NCBI GenBank assembly: GCA_964035575.1
Contig: OZ037912.1
Span: forward strand, 372,001 to 436,000
DNA length: 64,000 nt
Source of the DNA: Rhynchopus sp. YZ270_cl-10
Taxonomy: Eukaryota > Euglenozoa > Diplonemea > Diplonemida > Diplonemidae
Direction of reading: 5' to 3'
Position 1 is the first letter of the stretch, and each line of letters begins with the position of its first letter. Shown here one piece after another: positions 1-11,315 of the stretch. The translations under genes and the position numbers were made by a program. Below the pieces are notes generated by a model. The model saw only the letters and a list, made by a program, of their open reading frames with translations, was not told the origin of the DNA and made no database searches.

Positions 1-1150
1 GCAGGCGCACGGTACCCAACTTTTTTCCTTTTTATTTTTTCCCTTTTCTCTGCTTTCTTTTGATTGCGCGAGCCGATTGCTTTCCTCGGTGGGGTCACAA
101 GTGTGTCTAAAAACACTCTAAAGTACCGCTCAGGTCACAATAAACATTTTTAAAAACAAACATTTTTTCTGGGAATCTCGAAATTCTGTACGTACGGTGG
201 ACAAGAAACAAATAAATTTATTTATCTACCCTTATAGTCTTTTGGGCAACAAGCAAAGAGTAACGAGTCTCTCGAACCTGTTTCCTGTCACTTATTATTA
301 TTTTGACAACGAGGCTGTACCACTTGCTTTGTAATTGTCTGTAATTTGAATCACTTAATTCACACGTACCTACACTGATTGCAGTTTCACACTTTTTCCA
401 CTTTTTTGCGCCAGGCTTTGAGCACTTTTCCCTTTGGGGGAGGCCCAATCAGGTCTTTATTTTTCCTATTCTTGCGACGTTCAAATTCATCTTACAGTGA
501 TACAAGCATTGTAGGAGAGGTAAGCACACTTAGGGTTTGAAAATATCCGAAAATCTACCTTAGTGTTTACCCCTCCTCTGTTCTTAGATCACTGTATCAA
601 CCTTTGTTTTCACAGTGGCTCGTCGTAGTGCAGTCGAGATACGACTGCACGATCGCGAGGAATCTGTCGTCATTTGCTTCCCTGTCAGCAACACCCAAAG
701 TGCAGCGCTCCGGGGGTTCGATTTTACCCGGAGTGTCAGTGCCTGCGTCCCAGAGGCGTTTTTTTTGCAACTTCACTTTGTTCATGGTTGTCAAAGCACG
801 TTTGTTTTCCCTCGCCAGTTTCCAACCTGTGCCCCAGCGTTCACAGTCAAAAAAAGTAGGAAAATATAATATGACCCCGACCCCTTTTACCCTGTCGAGG
901 CTTTGTAAAAACTTGCGCTACAATCGCGTCAATCACAATACATAAAGATGACATCGACACCAAACACTGCAGCAGCAGTGACACAGAGTTGGGTAGGTGG
1001 CGTCAGTGCGTACCTTACCTGCAATGGCAACCTTCGTTATTGGCAACACAATTCTACTGATGAAACCTTTCATACTTTCGCAGAACCATAAACCTGCATG
1101 CCACACACCCACCCACGCAGGAACACTACACATTTGCGAAGCGGAAGGGC
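1..1150. other. Repeat-rich upstream region
   Basis: No convincing gene. Positions 1-130 hold a copy of a dispersed repeat whose landmarks are GCGCACGGTACCCAAC, GCGAGCCGATTGC and GGTGGGGTCACA. It recurs near 4665-4780, 5250-5380 and 6490-6620, and inverted near 8700-8850. Positions 739-790 hold another dispersed repeat (TGCCTGCGTCCCAGAGGCG). Short open frames here lack the codon bias of the neighbouring gene. The last 200 bases before 1151 would include the promoter and 5' leader of the receptor gene, but I recognise no defined motif. Confidence 0.6.
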
Positions 1151-4100
1151 ATGTCTCGAACCCTGGTGGTGCTTGCAGTCTGTGCTGCAGGTGTCGTGGC
1201 CGATGTGGGGAAGTGTGTCATAGCACCTGGGACACGCAACGTCAGCATTGTGGGGACGACTTTACAGTTCATGGGCGACTACATGTGCCCGAAGCTGCAG
1301 CAGCTGAAGGCAGACTACCCTGATATCGACTTGCGTTTCTACGACAAGAGAGAGGTTTTGCTGCAGACATCAACGTTCGGACGTATCATCAAATCAGAAG
1401 TCGAGCTTGTGCAGCACGAGACCTTTGAGACAGGGAACACACTGTACGACGTGTACTCTGTCGGTGGTGCGTGGTGGAAGTTGTCGGCAGAGTACTTCAC
1501 ACCACTGGACCCGGCTGTGGTGGCCGACATACGTCCGATCTTTGAGAAGAAGAACGAGGCAGGAGATACCATTGGCATTCCGCACAGTGGCTCACGCATG
1601 GTGATGTACTACCGCCGTGACCTGTTGGAGAAGCACGGGTTGACATGGCCGAAGACGATGGCTGAGTTCGACGTGACGGTGAAGGCTGTGATGGATGCAG
1701 AGCGTGCGGCAGGCAACCCTGACTTTTGGGGGTTCCTTGTTCCCACAGACGGTACTACTAACAGTCTCATGTCGCTGTGCACACTGTTGCTGTCGACTGA
1801 AGATGGTGGTGGCATTGTGGAGCCGGACGGGAGTGTGACGATCAACAACCCAGGTGCGGCAGTCATGCTGACACGTTGGCGTGCGTGGTTCAGCACAATT
1901 TCGCCCCCAAGATCTTTCTACATGTCAAGCGATGAGTCCCGCAAGATGTTTAATGCAGGGAACGCATTTGTCGTCATGGATTTCACAAGCAAGATGGACA
2001 AGTACGAAGCACTTCTCAAGAAAGGGTTGGACGTGGCAATTGGTGCGACACCTGGCAAGAACGGTGCTGGGATGGTGGGTGGGCAGAGCAGCTTTGTGCC
2101 GCAATCAGCACCAAGCCAGGAGGTGGCGAAGAAGTATCTTGAGTCCTTTGCAGGAAGCCTTCACGAGTGGACTGTGCAGAAGAAGAACACCGAGCCACTT
2201 GTGATGAAGACCATCGAGGACCCAGCACTGTTTGAGGAGTACTGCAGCAACGTCAAGCACCGTCTGATGTGTGAGTCGCTGAAGGCGTTTCCCGACTTCT
2301 GGACAAGGGCAGTGTACCGTCCTGATGCTGGGTGCCGTGCACTGTTCACAGATTGCATGGACAAGGTGTACATGAACCTTCAGCCGTTCTTCGAGTCATC
2401 GACACCAGCAACCGAGACGCTGAAGGATCTTGAGAAGGACCTGCTTGAGTTGCTGGGACACGTGCGTCCTGAAACAAGCGACATGTACAGCGGTGCGAAG
2501 TGGAAATACATGCTTGTGGCAGTTGCCTGTGTGTCTGGGTTGGTGCTCGCACTCCTGGGTGTTTTCGTGTGGCGTCAGAACAAGCGCATGCGGAAAGCAG
2601 ACGGGTGTGGGATTCCGATATCAGTGTGTCTTGGGTTTGTGGTGCTTGTGTTCATTGGGTCGCTTGGTGGGGTGCTGGTGGAAAAGAGCGACAGTGCACT
2701 GCGGGAGGTGAGCCTGGACATGAGTTTGGAGGTGCGCATGCAGGCGTTGAGTGTGATGAGCACAACGTTGGAGTTGACGTTGCAAGGGATGGACAGACCC
2801 GACCTGTCGTCGATTGGTGTTGTGCAGGCTGCACTTGTGGAGGTGAAGAACTCGTTTGCACGTCAGCGTGTGCTGGAAGGGTCTCTGATTGTTGTGGTTG
2901 ACGCTGCAGACGGACGTGTGTTGGTGTCTTCTGACAGCAAACGCCAACCTGAGCAGGCAATCTATCCCCTTGTGCACCAGTGGGTGAACGAAGCACTGAC
3001 ACAGCTGGAGTTTCAGACGAAGCTGATTGACTCCACACGCATGCTGCGTGTGAAGGACGACGAGGGGACTGTGGCACTGTGCAACCAACGTTCCGTGTCT
3101 GTGGGTGAAACTGACGGGTTCGGGAAGAGACGGGCCTGGATTCTGATGTACATCACACCCGAGCACGTGATTCTTGGGAAGGCAACAGCAACACGTGAGG
3201 CGACGCTGTACATCGGTGTCTCGCTGGCACTTGCGGCTATTGTGTGTGTTGTGTTCTGTGCAGTGGTGGTGACGAACCCGCTTGTGCACCTTGCGGAGGA
3301 CATGGAGCACGTGCGCACAATGAACCTTGAGCGGGTGAGCGACACAAAGCGTTCGCTCTTCACTGAGCTGGGGAGTCTGCGTGCTGGCTTCGACTCGATG
3401 CGCGAGCTGCTTGTGTACTACAAAGCCTTCATGCCGCAGAGTGTGCTTGTGGAGTCCAGTGACGAATGTGAGTCCGAAGAGGAGCTTACTGGATCTGTCG
3501 AGCGCTCTTCCAAGCAAGGAGACTCCACGTCACGGTCACGTGCAACGTCGCAGGCAACTTCTGTCAGGCAACGTGACGCTCAAGTGATTGCAGTCCTGTC
3601 GTTGGGTTTGAAGCGGAAGAGGGTGGGACTGCTCCTCACAAACCTTCGTGACTTCCACAGCCACAATGACAGTGCTGCACAGACACGCCACACATCGTAC
3701 CTGGGATGCATCCTGGCCCAAACACGTGTCTTCAAGGGTGTTGTTGACAGCGTGAGTGGCGACAAGGTCACTGTGAACTTCAACGCTGTCACACGTACCC
3801 CACAGTGCGAGAAGTCTGTGGTGGAAATGGCACTTGCACTGCAGGCCTGTCCTGAATTCAATGGTGGGAACATTGCTGCTTCTGTCGGGTCCGTTCGTTG
3901 CGGGAACATGGGGACGTCTGCTGCGAAGGGCTTTGCGTTGGTGGGCACGATGCTGCGTGTGGTGTGGCGTATGGAGCGCTGGGGACGCTTCTGGAAGGTG
4001 CCATTCATCATCGATGAAGCACTTCAAAGCAGCGCATTGGCAGTTGTGCACACACGCAAATTGCTCCGTGTGCAGAACGGTGAGCAGGTGTTGACGCTGC

Positions 4101-4348
4101 ACGAGGCATTGTCCCTGAAGGGCGACCTTGCAACAGACGAGTGGATGTACCAACTGGAAGACATGGACAAGTCTGACCCGAACAAAGCAGCGAACACCGC
4201 TTTTGACGCTCTGTATGATGGTGACAGTGCTCCCTTCCGTGCGCTTGTGATGGAGGAACAGTCAAAGCTGTCCTCTCTCAAAGGTCTCTTGGAAGCGACG
4301 AACTACAAACCGTTTTGCTTTTATGGCCTGGTGAAGACAAAGAAGTGA
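1151..4348 (+). CDS. Solute-binding-domain receptor with degenerate nucleotide-cyclase domain
   Basis: A 1065-residue single-exon receptor. Residues 1-17 are a signal peptide. Residues ~18-430 resemble ABC-transporter family 1 (sugar-type) solute-binding proteins: IGIPHSGSRMVMYYRRDLLE, a TWPKTMAEF segment and a FNAGNAFVVMDF segment are typical. Transmembrane helices lie near 450-475, 487-510 and 685-712; the loop between the second and third looks like an extracellular sensor. A HAMP-like linker ends in YYKAFMPQSVL (~755-768), then an acidic/serine-rich stretch, then a class III cyclase fold (~820-970). In that fold the first metal-binding Asp position reads TNLRDF rather than FTDI, GDKVTVNF keeps the second, and the usual VNxAxR reads LRVVWR. 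Catalysis is therefore unlikely and a sensor or partner role is plausible (inference). Start chosen at the ATG giving the signal peptide. Confidence 0.85.
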   Translation: MSRTLVVLAVCAAGVVADVGKCVIAPGTRNVSIVGTTLQFMGDYMCPKLQQLKADYPDIDLRFYDKREVLLQTSTFGRIIKSEVELVQHETFETGNTLYDVYSVGGAWWKLSAEYFTPLDPAVVADIRPIFEKKNEAGDTIGIPHSGSRMVMYYRRDLLEKHGLTWPKTMAEFDVTVKAVMDAERAAGNPDFWGFLVPTDGTTNSLMSLCTLLLSTEDGGGIVEPDGSVTINNPGAAVMLTRWRAWFSTISPPRSFYMSSDESRKMFNAGNAFVVMDFTSKMDKYEALLKKGLDVAIGATPGKNGAGMVGGQSSFVPQSAPSQEVAKKYLESFAGSLHEWTVQKKNTEPLVMKTIEDPALFEEYCSNVKHRLMCESLKAFPDFWTRAVYRPDAGCRALFTDCMDKVYMNLQPFFESSTPATETLKDLEKDLLELLGHVRPETSDMYSGAKWKYMLVAVACVSGLVLALLGVFVWRQNKRMRKADGCGIPISVCLGFVVLVFIGSLGGVLVEKSDSALREVSLDMSLEVRMQALSVMSTTLELTLQGMDRPDLSSIGVVQAALVEVKNSFARQRVLEGSLIVVVDAADGRVLVSSDSKRQPEQAIYPLVHQWVNEALTQLEFQTKLIDSTRMLRVKDDEGTVALCNQRSVSVGETDGFGKRRAWILMYITPEHVILGKATATREATLYIGVSLALAAIVCVVFCAVVVTNPLVHLAEDMEHVRTMNLERVSDTKRSLFTELGSLRAGFDSMRELLVYYKAFMPQSVLVESSDECESEEELTGSVERSSKQGDSTSRSRATSQATSVRQRDAQVIAVLSLGLKRKRVGLLLTNLRDFHSHNDSAAQTRHTSYLGCILAQTRVFKGVVDSVSGDKVTVNFNAVTRTPQCEKSVVEMALALQACPEFNGGNIAASVGSVRCGNMGTSAAKGFALVGTMLRVVWRMERWGRFWKVPFIIDEALQSSALAVVHTRKLLRVQNGEQVLTLHEALSLKGDLATDEWMYQLEDMDKSDPNKAANTAFDALYDGDSAPFRALVMEEQSKLSSLKGLLEATNYKPFCFYGLVKTKK

Positions 4349-5934
4349 GGGACACCCACGGTGTGAGGTCACTTTCATCCAGGCTTCGCGCTAACTTTTG
4401 GAAAAAAATCTGAAAAATCGTGTTCCGGGCCCAAAAAAACGCACCTCAAACAGTTGTGCATCAGGGGGTGAAAAAACAGTGTTCTGTGGCATTTCCGAGC
4501 CAATCCCGCGCTGTGGTGGGGCATATTCGAAAAAATGGACAAAATTTTAGTGCCTTAAATTTTCACAAATATGAACCCATACCCCTAAAACAAGGGGCAT
4601 TTTCAGTCTGAAAACCCAACTTCAGATGAAATTGTGGTGTTTTTGACTGGGAACAGGTAGCGCCGCAGGCGCACGGTATCCAACTTTTTCTTTTCCCTTT
4701 TCTCTGCTTTCCTTTGATTGCGCGAGCCGATTGCTCTCCACGGTGGGGTCACATGTGTGTGCAAAAACACTCTAAGGTACCCGTACTCTGAACTATGAGA
4801 TTCCTCTGGTTTTAGTAAAGAAACCCCGGTCTCAGAAAGTGCGTAAATTTCCTTTTTCTGCCCAAGAGGTCGTGTTGTTGCATTTCTGAGCCAATTCCTG
4901 CTTGTGGTGGGGGATATTCGAAAAAATGGACAAAATTTCAGTGACATAATTTTTTACAAAATATGAACCCATACCGTAAACAAGGGTCATTTTCAGTCTG
5001 AAAACCCAACTTGGCATGAAATTGTGGTGTTTTGACTGGAAACACCAATGTACTGAAGAAGCTATGGAGTTTCTGTGACCACAGAGAAGAGTGAGAACCA
5101 AAACCAGGACGGTTATGGCCTCGGAGGGGTGCCGCCCTCACGCAGCGGGGGTGGAGACGGTTCAGCAGCGCATTGTCGTACTCAAAAGAAATGAACACTG
5201 TACATAAGTACATCATGTTTAAAAATATAGTAGGGTAGGGAACAGGTAGCGCCGCAGGCGCACGGTACCCAACTTTTTTCTTTTTATATTTTCCCTTTTC
5301 TCTGCGTTCTTTTGATTGCGCGAGCCGATTGCTCTCCACGGTGGGGTCACATGTGTGTACAAAAACACTCTAAAGTACCCTTACTATGAAATATGAGATT
5401 CTCTGGTTTTCTTAAGGAAACCCCGGTTTGCAAAAAAAAAACGCACCACAAAAATATCCAAAAATCCCGGGCCAAGGGCCAAAAATTAGCTCAAAGCCTG
5501 CTTTCATCTTTCAAGTTTTTTTTTTCCGACGACCTTTTTCCAAAGGTAGTGGGGAGTAACAAGCTGGCCACGTTCTCACGTTGGACTGATCTGTTCAAGG
5601 GGAAACGTGAATGCATCAACTTTTGTATTGGTTTGGAAGTGTTGAAAACGTCGGGACTTGTCGCAGCAATCACATTGCAGCAAAAGCTTTTATAGGTTGA
5701 CTCAGCCAGCATTCGCTAGTTACTAGGAAGGTCAATCAGAGCAGCCCTTGCAGGCACGTGCCGAAGTGCGCCCGCCAGAGGTGTGAGTGAGAGTCACGCC
5801 TCTAACTTTATTATTTCATAAGGGTAGCACAATTAAAAACCTTGTTTAGTGTCCCACCGCTCCCCAAAAATCTGTTCGCACGCACGCAAAAAAAAAATAA
5901 CTAGTCAAAAAAAAATAATTTTTCCCTCACCTAT
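4349..5934. repeat. Direct copies of dispersed repeats, no gene
   Basis: Two related copies of a ~180-bp repeat lie at about 4487-4665 and 4871-5046. Each has a GTGGTGGGG core followed by AAAAAATGGACAAAATTT and ATGAACCCATACC. Copies of the GCGCACGGTA / GGTGGGGTCACA repeat follow at ~4655-4785 and ~5240-5385. Positions 5698-5808 carry a conserved ~110-bp repeat listed separately. I see no supported coding region. Confidence 0.7.
5698..5808 (+). repeat. ~110-bp conserved dispersed repeat, copy 1
   Basis: This runs from about CTCAGCCAGCATTCGCTAG to GCCAGAGGTGTGAG. It matches 29115-29215 with only scattered, mostly transition differences, although both sit in otherwise fast-changing spacer. GC content is higher than the surroundings, and it contains a possible short stem (GGCRC...GCGCC). 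It is too short for a protein. It could be a small non-coding RNA, a SINE body or a fragment of a larger element; I do not recognise it. Confidence 0.55.
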
Positions 5935-6796
5935 TTTGCCCTCTTTTCAGGCTATTTCCTAACTCTGGGGCGTTTTGTTGCATTTCTGAGCCAATCCCGG
6001 CTTGTGGTGGGGTGAATACGGAAAAATGGACAAAATTTTAGTGACTTAAATTTTCGCAAAATATGAACCCATACTCGTAAACAAGGGTCGTTTTCAGGAA
6101 AATTCGGAAAATTCCGACGTTTGGAAGCAATTTTTTCCCCTGAAAAAACAGTGGGTTTTCAGCCCGAAAACATACCGCAATTGGGATTTCCGGAATCCGT
6201 CCGCACTGTGGTGGGGTCACTTTGCCGAAATGGCCAAATTCTTGGTTTTGGTCAAAATCCATGTGGGTAAAGAGGGCCAAGGTAAATCCCACAACCAGAT
6301 TTTCTCTCCCTGATCCTGACGTCTTGAAACATGAAAATGCGCGAAAACACCGGCATTTGCATTTTCGGAATCCGTCCGTTCTGTGGTGGGGTCAATTTGC
6401 CGAAATGACAAGTTCTTGGTTTTGGTCAAAACCCGTCAGTGTAAGGTAAAGGGGGCAAGTGTTTGCCTGTAGAAACTGGTAGGGAACAGGCAGCGCCGCA
6501 GGCGCACGGTACCCAACTTTTTTTATTCTTGTACCTTTTCTCCACTTTCTTTTGATTGCACGAGCCGATTGCTCTCCACGGTGGGGTCACATGTGTGTCT
6601 GAAAACACTCTAAGGTACTATTATTCTGAAATATGAGATTCAATGGTTTCTTAAGGAAATCTTCATAACGTGAGATCTCTGAAAATCCTCGAAAACGAAC
6701 CCCGCCGGAGGCGGATTTTTTATACACGTGTGCGCAAAAATGCTTATTTCTTGCTTATTTCGCACATTTGGGAGCACGGGACCCCAACATTTTTTT

Positions 6797-7324
6797 CAAC
6801 TTACCTTCCTTCACCCCCCCTGTAAGGGCAACCGTAGGTGAAGTAAGGTATAGTATTGAAATCGATGTGGGGGGGGAGTAAAGGGTCAATTTTACAAAAC
6901 CAGATTTTGAGGAAAATTTTGGCCAAAAATGGGCCCCACGTATAAGGAACCGGGCTCATATTTCTCAAAATTTAAGTGGTAAAAAAATTGTCCAATTTTC
7001 GAGATTGACCCCACCACTGCACGGGCGGAGCCCAAAAATGCAAATAAGGAACCTTTTTATCAACTTACCTTCCTTCACCCCCCCTGTAAGGGCAACCGTA
7101 GGTGAAGTAAGGTATAGTATTGAAATCGATGTGGGGGGGGAGTAAAGGGTCAATTTTACAAAACCAGATTTTGAGGAAAATTTTGGCCAAAAATGGGCCC
7201 CACGTATAAGGAACCGGGCTCATATTTCTCAAAATTTAAGTGGTAAAAAAATTGTCCAATTTTCGAGATTGACCCCACCACTGCACGGGCGGAGCCCAAA
7301 AATGCAAATAAGGAACCTTTTTAA
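6797..7324. repeat. 264-bp perfect-looking tandem duplication
   Basis: The unit starting CAACTTACCTTCC at 6797 is repeated from 7061 and ends near 7324. I found no differences by eye between the two 264-bp units, including their runs of C and G. The duplication is therefore recent, or assembly-derived. The unit contains ATTGACCCCACCACTG, a member of the GTGGTGGGG repeat motif found across the window. Confidence 0.8.
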
Positions 7325-7584
7325 TTTGTTCTCTTGAAATGTGTAATTTCACGTTTTCGCGAAAAAAATAACAACTGATCCCTACAAGGGTTGAAGGAAG
7401 GTGGTTGAAAACAACAATAACAACAAGGACAAGTAATTGCTAAGATAAAACGGGGTGTGCTGTGGAAAACTCCGCGCGATTTTCGAAACCACTGTAGCAT
7501 CCTGGCGATTTGCTGGAGGTGCTGATGCGCCTGGTGTGATCGATGTGTTGTAGTCTGTGCATTCTGTGTTCCTTCCGCACTGCT

Positions 7585-7830
7585 CTAACGACGACGACAA
7601 TGTGGGGAGCCTGTGGACAAAAACGAGCTGGAACACGCCGAGCCTGCCGAGCCGACGTCCAACAACGCTATCGAGCAGATGGTGCTGGACGAAGAGGACA
7701 GCCCCCCTTCTGGAACGTTTCAGATGCTGGCGTCCCAGTGGGTCTGGCAGTGTACGAAGAGCGTTAGCATACCTGCAGAAGAGCAGAATGCTGGGCGTGC
7801 TGTAGATTATTTCTACAGGATGGAGTTCCA
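7585..7830 (+). other. Possible captured exon fragment
   Basis: Reading + in the frame that starts ATGGACAAAAACGAG-like at 7613, the translation MDKNELEHAEPAEPTSNNAI and what follows to about 7830 has the GC-rich third positions and acidic composition of the window's real genes, unlike the AT-rich surroundings. No start context, stop or partner exon is convincing. It lies inside the inverted-repeat element, so it may be host sequence picked up by that element. A chance open frame is the alternative. Confidence 0.25.
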
Positions 7831-9460
7831 CATCACACCCCGTTTTTTTTCCGATAGCAATTACTTGTTTTCTGGTCACTTTTTCCCAGACAGAAGTGCC
7901 CTACCTACCTTCCCCCTTAGGGCCCTCCGAGACTTCGTCCGTCCTGACTTCAACCTACCAACCATAAAAATTATTTTTTTTGTAGTTGTGTCCCAATTAT
8001 TTTTTTTTTTGGATTTCCAAAAATCTGTTCGCGCGCAGGACACTAAACAATATTTTTAATTGTGCTACCCTAAATGCAAAAACTCACCCCAGTATGTGAC
8101 CCCCCCCCCGATTTTTATCCCGCCTTGTAATGTACTATACTTCACCGTCGTGTACTGTAGTACCATCTCACCACCGTTGGAGGCATCCTTTTACGTATTT
8201 TTGAGGTTTTTGCCAGGCCTTTTGCTAACTTTGGGATTTCCCCCCTGAATGGCACGATCAGGGAAATAGTTTTGAGTACCTTTGCTGGTTTCACAACCAG
8301 AACTTGCTGGTTTACATGGTGTCCACTAAAACAGCCAACTTTTTCAAAAAAAAAAAAAAAAAAAAAAAAAAGGGATAAGGACAGTCAGGCTATTTCCTAA
8401 ATCTGAGTTTCGATTTTAGGATTTGAGATTTTGGAAATGCCGCACTTTTTTTACCGACCAAATTTTCCCGGTTGCCGCACTTTTTTTTCGCCTAAGGGGG
8501 AAGGTAGGTAGGGCACTTCTGTCTGGGAAAAAGTGACCAGGGAAAAAAAATGTTGGGGTCCCGTGCTCCCAAATGTGCGAAATAAGCAAGAAAAAAGTAT
8601 TTTTGCGCACATGTGTATAAAAAAAATCTGCCTCCGGCGGGGTTCGTTTTCGAGGGTTTTCAGAGATATCACGATATGAGGATTCCTTAAGAAACCATTG
8701 AATCTTATTTCAGAATAATAGTACCTTAGAGTGTTTTTGGACACATATGACCCCACCGTGGAGAGCAATCGGCTCGTGCAATCAAAAGAAAGTGGAGAAA
8801 AGGTACAAAAAAAAAAGTTGGGTACCGTGCGCCTGCGGCGCTTCTTGTTCCCTACCAGTTTCTACAGGCAAACACTTGCCCCCTTTACCTTACACTGACG
8901 GATTTTGACCAAAACCAAGAACTTGTCCATTTCGGCAAATTGACCCCACCACAGAACGCACGGATTCCGGAAATGCAAATACCGGTGTTTTCGGGCATTT
9001 TCATGTTGCAAGACGTCAGGATCAGGGAGAGAAAATTTGGTTGTGGGATTTACCTTGGCCCTCTTTACCCTACATGGATTTTGACCAAAACCAAGAATTT
9101 GTCCATTTCGGCAAAGTGACCCCACCACAGTGCGGGCGGATTCCGGAAATTCCAATCGCGGTATGTTTTGGAGCTGAAAACCCACTGTTTTTTTCAGGAG
9201 AAAAATTGCTTCCAAATGTCGGAATTTTCCGAATTTTCCTGAAAATGACCCTTGTTTACGAGTATGGGTTCATATTTTGCGAAAATTTAAGTCACTAAAT
9301 TTTTGTCCATTTTTCCGAATATGCCCCACCACAAACCGGGATTGGCTCGGAAATGCAACAAAACGCCCTCTTGAGCGGAAAAAAACCTCACGAAAATGCC
9401 GCACTTTTTTTGCATTTCTTTTTCGAAATTTTGGAAAAAACGCCCCAGAGTTAGGAAATA

Positions 9461-10300
9461 GCCTGAGGACAGTCTGGCCCACTACGTTTGACTTTTGGAC
9501 AGTATGGGCCCAACATGTTTCGATAAAGACAGTTCAGCCCCAAACGTTTGCAAAAAAGACAGTTCAGACCCAGGCAGCGGTAGGGAGGGTTTGCGGGTTT
9601 CTGGTGGGAGGGGTGTTCGCGGGGGTACCCCCCGCTGAATCTGGCACTGGGGTGCCCAGGCACTCAGATACGCAGGTACGTACCCCAATTGCCAGAGTCG
9701 ACGCAACAAAAAAGTCCAAAAGACTTTGTTGGTGGCCTTACTCATTTGGATCACAACAATTTTGGCCCAGGCATGCTCTTGAAGTATGACAATTTAGTGT
9801 GTATGGGGCAGGGTGTTGTTTTGTTCTGAATTCTCTTTGTTATAACATCTATCTAGCATCAAAAGTGCGGAAAACTTTGCACCCCAAACACCCTCAACAA
9901 CGCCCGCCAAAAGGCGCCCCTTGTTTCTGGGAGTTGGTTCTCATGTTTGATACACTGCACAGTAGGCATTCCTCTGATTCCAACGCATGTTTGGCCTGTC
10001 TGCGGCGTTGTACTTAAGGTGCACGAAGACAGGGTCTGGTGGTAAATTTTGCGTAGTACTGCGACGTGGTACTGCGTGGGTCTGGGAATATGGGTACCTG
10101 GGTACAGGATATTTGTTGACAAAGACATCTTCCACCATGCATTGAGGAGGGTAAGACAGTGGTCGCAGTTTGTACTTGATAGCATTACAGCATTTAACTT
10201 CTCCACGGGGGTCTCGGGCCGTTCACTCGGTTATACCTTGACTACCGGAAGAGGCCTTTTTGGTCTCTAGAATATCCGGTATTCCCGAACGGAGGCACAC
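9461..10300. repeat. Decayed transposon-like remnant
   Basis: Positions 9470-9575 hold four spaced copies of a GACAGTYYRGCCC-type motif. Positions 9695-9810 match the reverse complement of ~54220-54650 (CCTTACTCATTTGGATC; GGCATGCTCTTGAA). Positions 9877-10140 match the reverse complement of ~37861-38090 (GAGTTGGTTCTCATGTTTGA; CCTGGGTAC). So this stretch looks like an old copy of the parent of two other elements in the window. No intact reading frame remains. Confidence 0.55.
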
Positions 10301-10704
10301 TTTGTGTGTTACTACGACCTGGCAACTTCCAGCAGTAGGTTAAGTAATCTTTCTTGTAAATTGTTGGATCATTAAAAAAATCCTACCTCGGTAGGTGATT
10401 GTCGATACAACAAAAAAACAATACACTCCTTGCGTCTGTAACGCAAGAGACCGTGGACAGGTGGATTTGAGCGGGTTTCGCAACGGGCTGCGTGCCACGC
10501 GCTCATACTAGTGCACGAAAGGTTACGCGTGCAGGAGACAGGCGATGTGATGATGTCAGAATGGTGTGACCGGCTCCACCAGTGGCTTCCGCCACGGTTG
10601 GGATTCCGGGAGCGTAGCAGAAAGACATTGTTGGTGTGGTGATTTAGTGATTCAATTCCCCCCTTAGGTCCCCCCCTACCCCGCCCCCCTCATTATTTGA
10701 AGCC

Positions 10705-10733
10705 AGATGACTAAGCACAACTTAGGGTCATTT
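10705..10733 (+). repeat. Dispersed hairpin element, family A
   Basis: GATGACTAAGC, short loop, then CTTAGGGTCATTTT. This is a shortened member of the stem-loop family best seen at 19362 and 59495. The outer stem GATGAC/GTCATT and part of the inner stem survive. Confidence 0.5.
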
Positions 10734-10948
10734 TATGTACTATTTCAATTATCTTCCCCCCCCCCTTCTACCAATTTTTTTTCTTTCCTTTTTTACCACA
10801 TTTCTTTTTTTTTAACTTTCCTGCATAGCCGCATTTCACACCCTTTTTTTAAAGGGACAGCACACCTCAGACAGGTAAGTGACAACACCTCCCTTGCTAT
10901 CTGAACCAAAATCAAGGAAGTCATACTTTAAAAAAAAACTATCTATAC

Positions 10949-11035
10949 CTTTGAAATTCATTAGCCTCCGGGCGACTTTGTGTACAGAACCCGTCCTCAG
11001 ACAGGTGATTGTCGAAACTACAAAAAGGCTCTACA
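10949..11035 (+). repeat. Dispersed repeat family E
   Basis: About 85 bp shared with 57081-57165: ATTCATTAGCC, GACTTTGTGTACAGAAC, CCTCAGACAGG and GATTGTCGAAACTACAAAAA. Partial copies of the GTGATTGTCGATA end lie near 10392 and 19010. Each copy ends in an A-rich tract, as a short retroposon would. Confidence 0.6.
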
Positions 11036-11315
11036 ACCAATCAGTACAACATCTTTCCCCTCCCCCTTTTTCTCGGAGTGCCTTTTGTTTTAAATAAAAA
11101 GTAATTTATTGCTTTTATCTATTCAAAAAAAAATATTTATTTATCAAAAATCCCCCTTTTTCCCCCCCTTACATCTTTCCCCCCCTTCTTTTATCTATTC
11201 AAAAAAAAAAAAATTCTCAAAAACCCCCCCCTTTTCCCCCCGACCCTTCTTCCTCTCTCCCCTCCACCCCTCCACCACTCAAACAATCCACCAGACCTCC
11301 CCTCCCCCCCCCTCA

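Larger units (their letters stand above)
5935..9460. mobile_element. Element with ~850-bp inverted terminal arms
   Basis: The left arm (about 5935-6797) reappears as reverse complement at about 8543-9460. Landmarks such as AGGCTATTTCCTAACTCTGG, the GTGGTGGGGTCA motifs, GCGCACGGTACCCAAC and GGGAGCACGGGACCCCAAC occur in mirror order. The right arm carries about 80 extra bases near its outer end. The centre (6798-8542) holds a 264-bp tandem duplication, a 180-bp stretch with host-like codon use (7600-7800) and a long poly(A). No transposase is visible, so this is a non-autonomous foldback/TIR element or a mirror-image segmental duplication. Confidence 0.7.
10301..11315. other. Non-coding spacer with hairpin and family-E repeat
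   Basis: Upstream region of the EF-hand-like gene. It contains a dispersed hairpin at ~10705 and a repeat at 10949-11035 that recurs at 57081-57165 (shared GACAGGTGATTGTCG and ATTCATTAGCC). Positions 10430-10640 are GC-rich and non-coding with several short inverted repeats; an RNA gene is possible but I recognise none. Positions 11100-11315 are a C/T-rich leader directly before the start codon. Confidence 0.5.

Noticed and set aside
700-745. Possible tRNA T-arm/B-box (GGGGGTTCGATTTTACCCGG)
   Set aside because: The loop is too long for a T-arm, and no acceptor stem, anticodon arm or A box is found upstream.
2621-3517. 298-residue minus-strand open frame
   Set aside because: Antisense shadow of the receptor gene; His/Cys/Gln-rich composition follows from the codon bias of the plus strand.
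7382-7879. 165-residue minus-strand open frame
   Set aside because: The plus strand of the same region has better codon bias; this frame is probably its antisense.
10430-10640. U3 or box C/D snoRNA (GTGATGATGTC resembles a C box)
   Set aside because: No matching D box or terminal stem could be placed; the motif alone is too weak.
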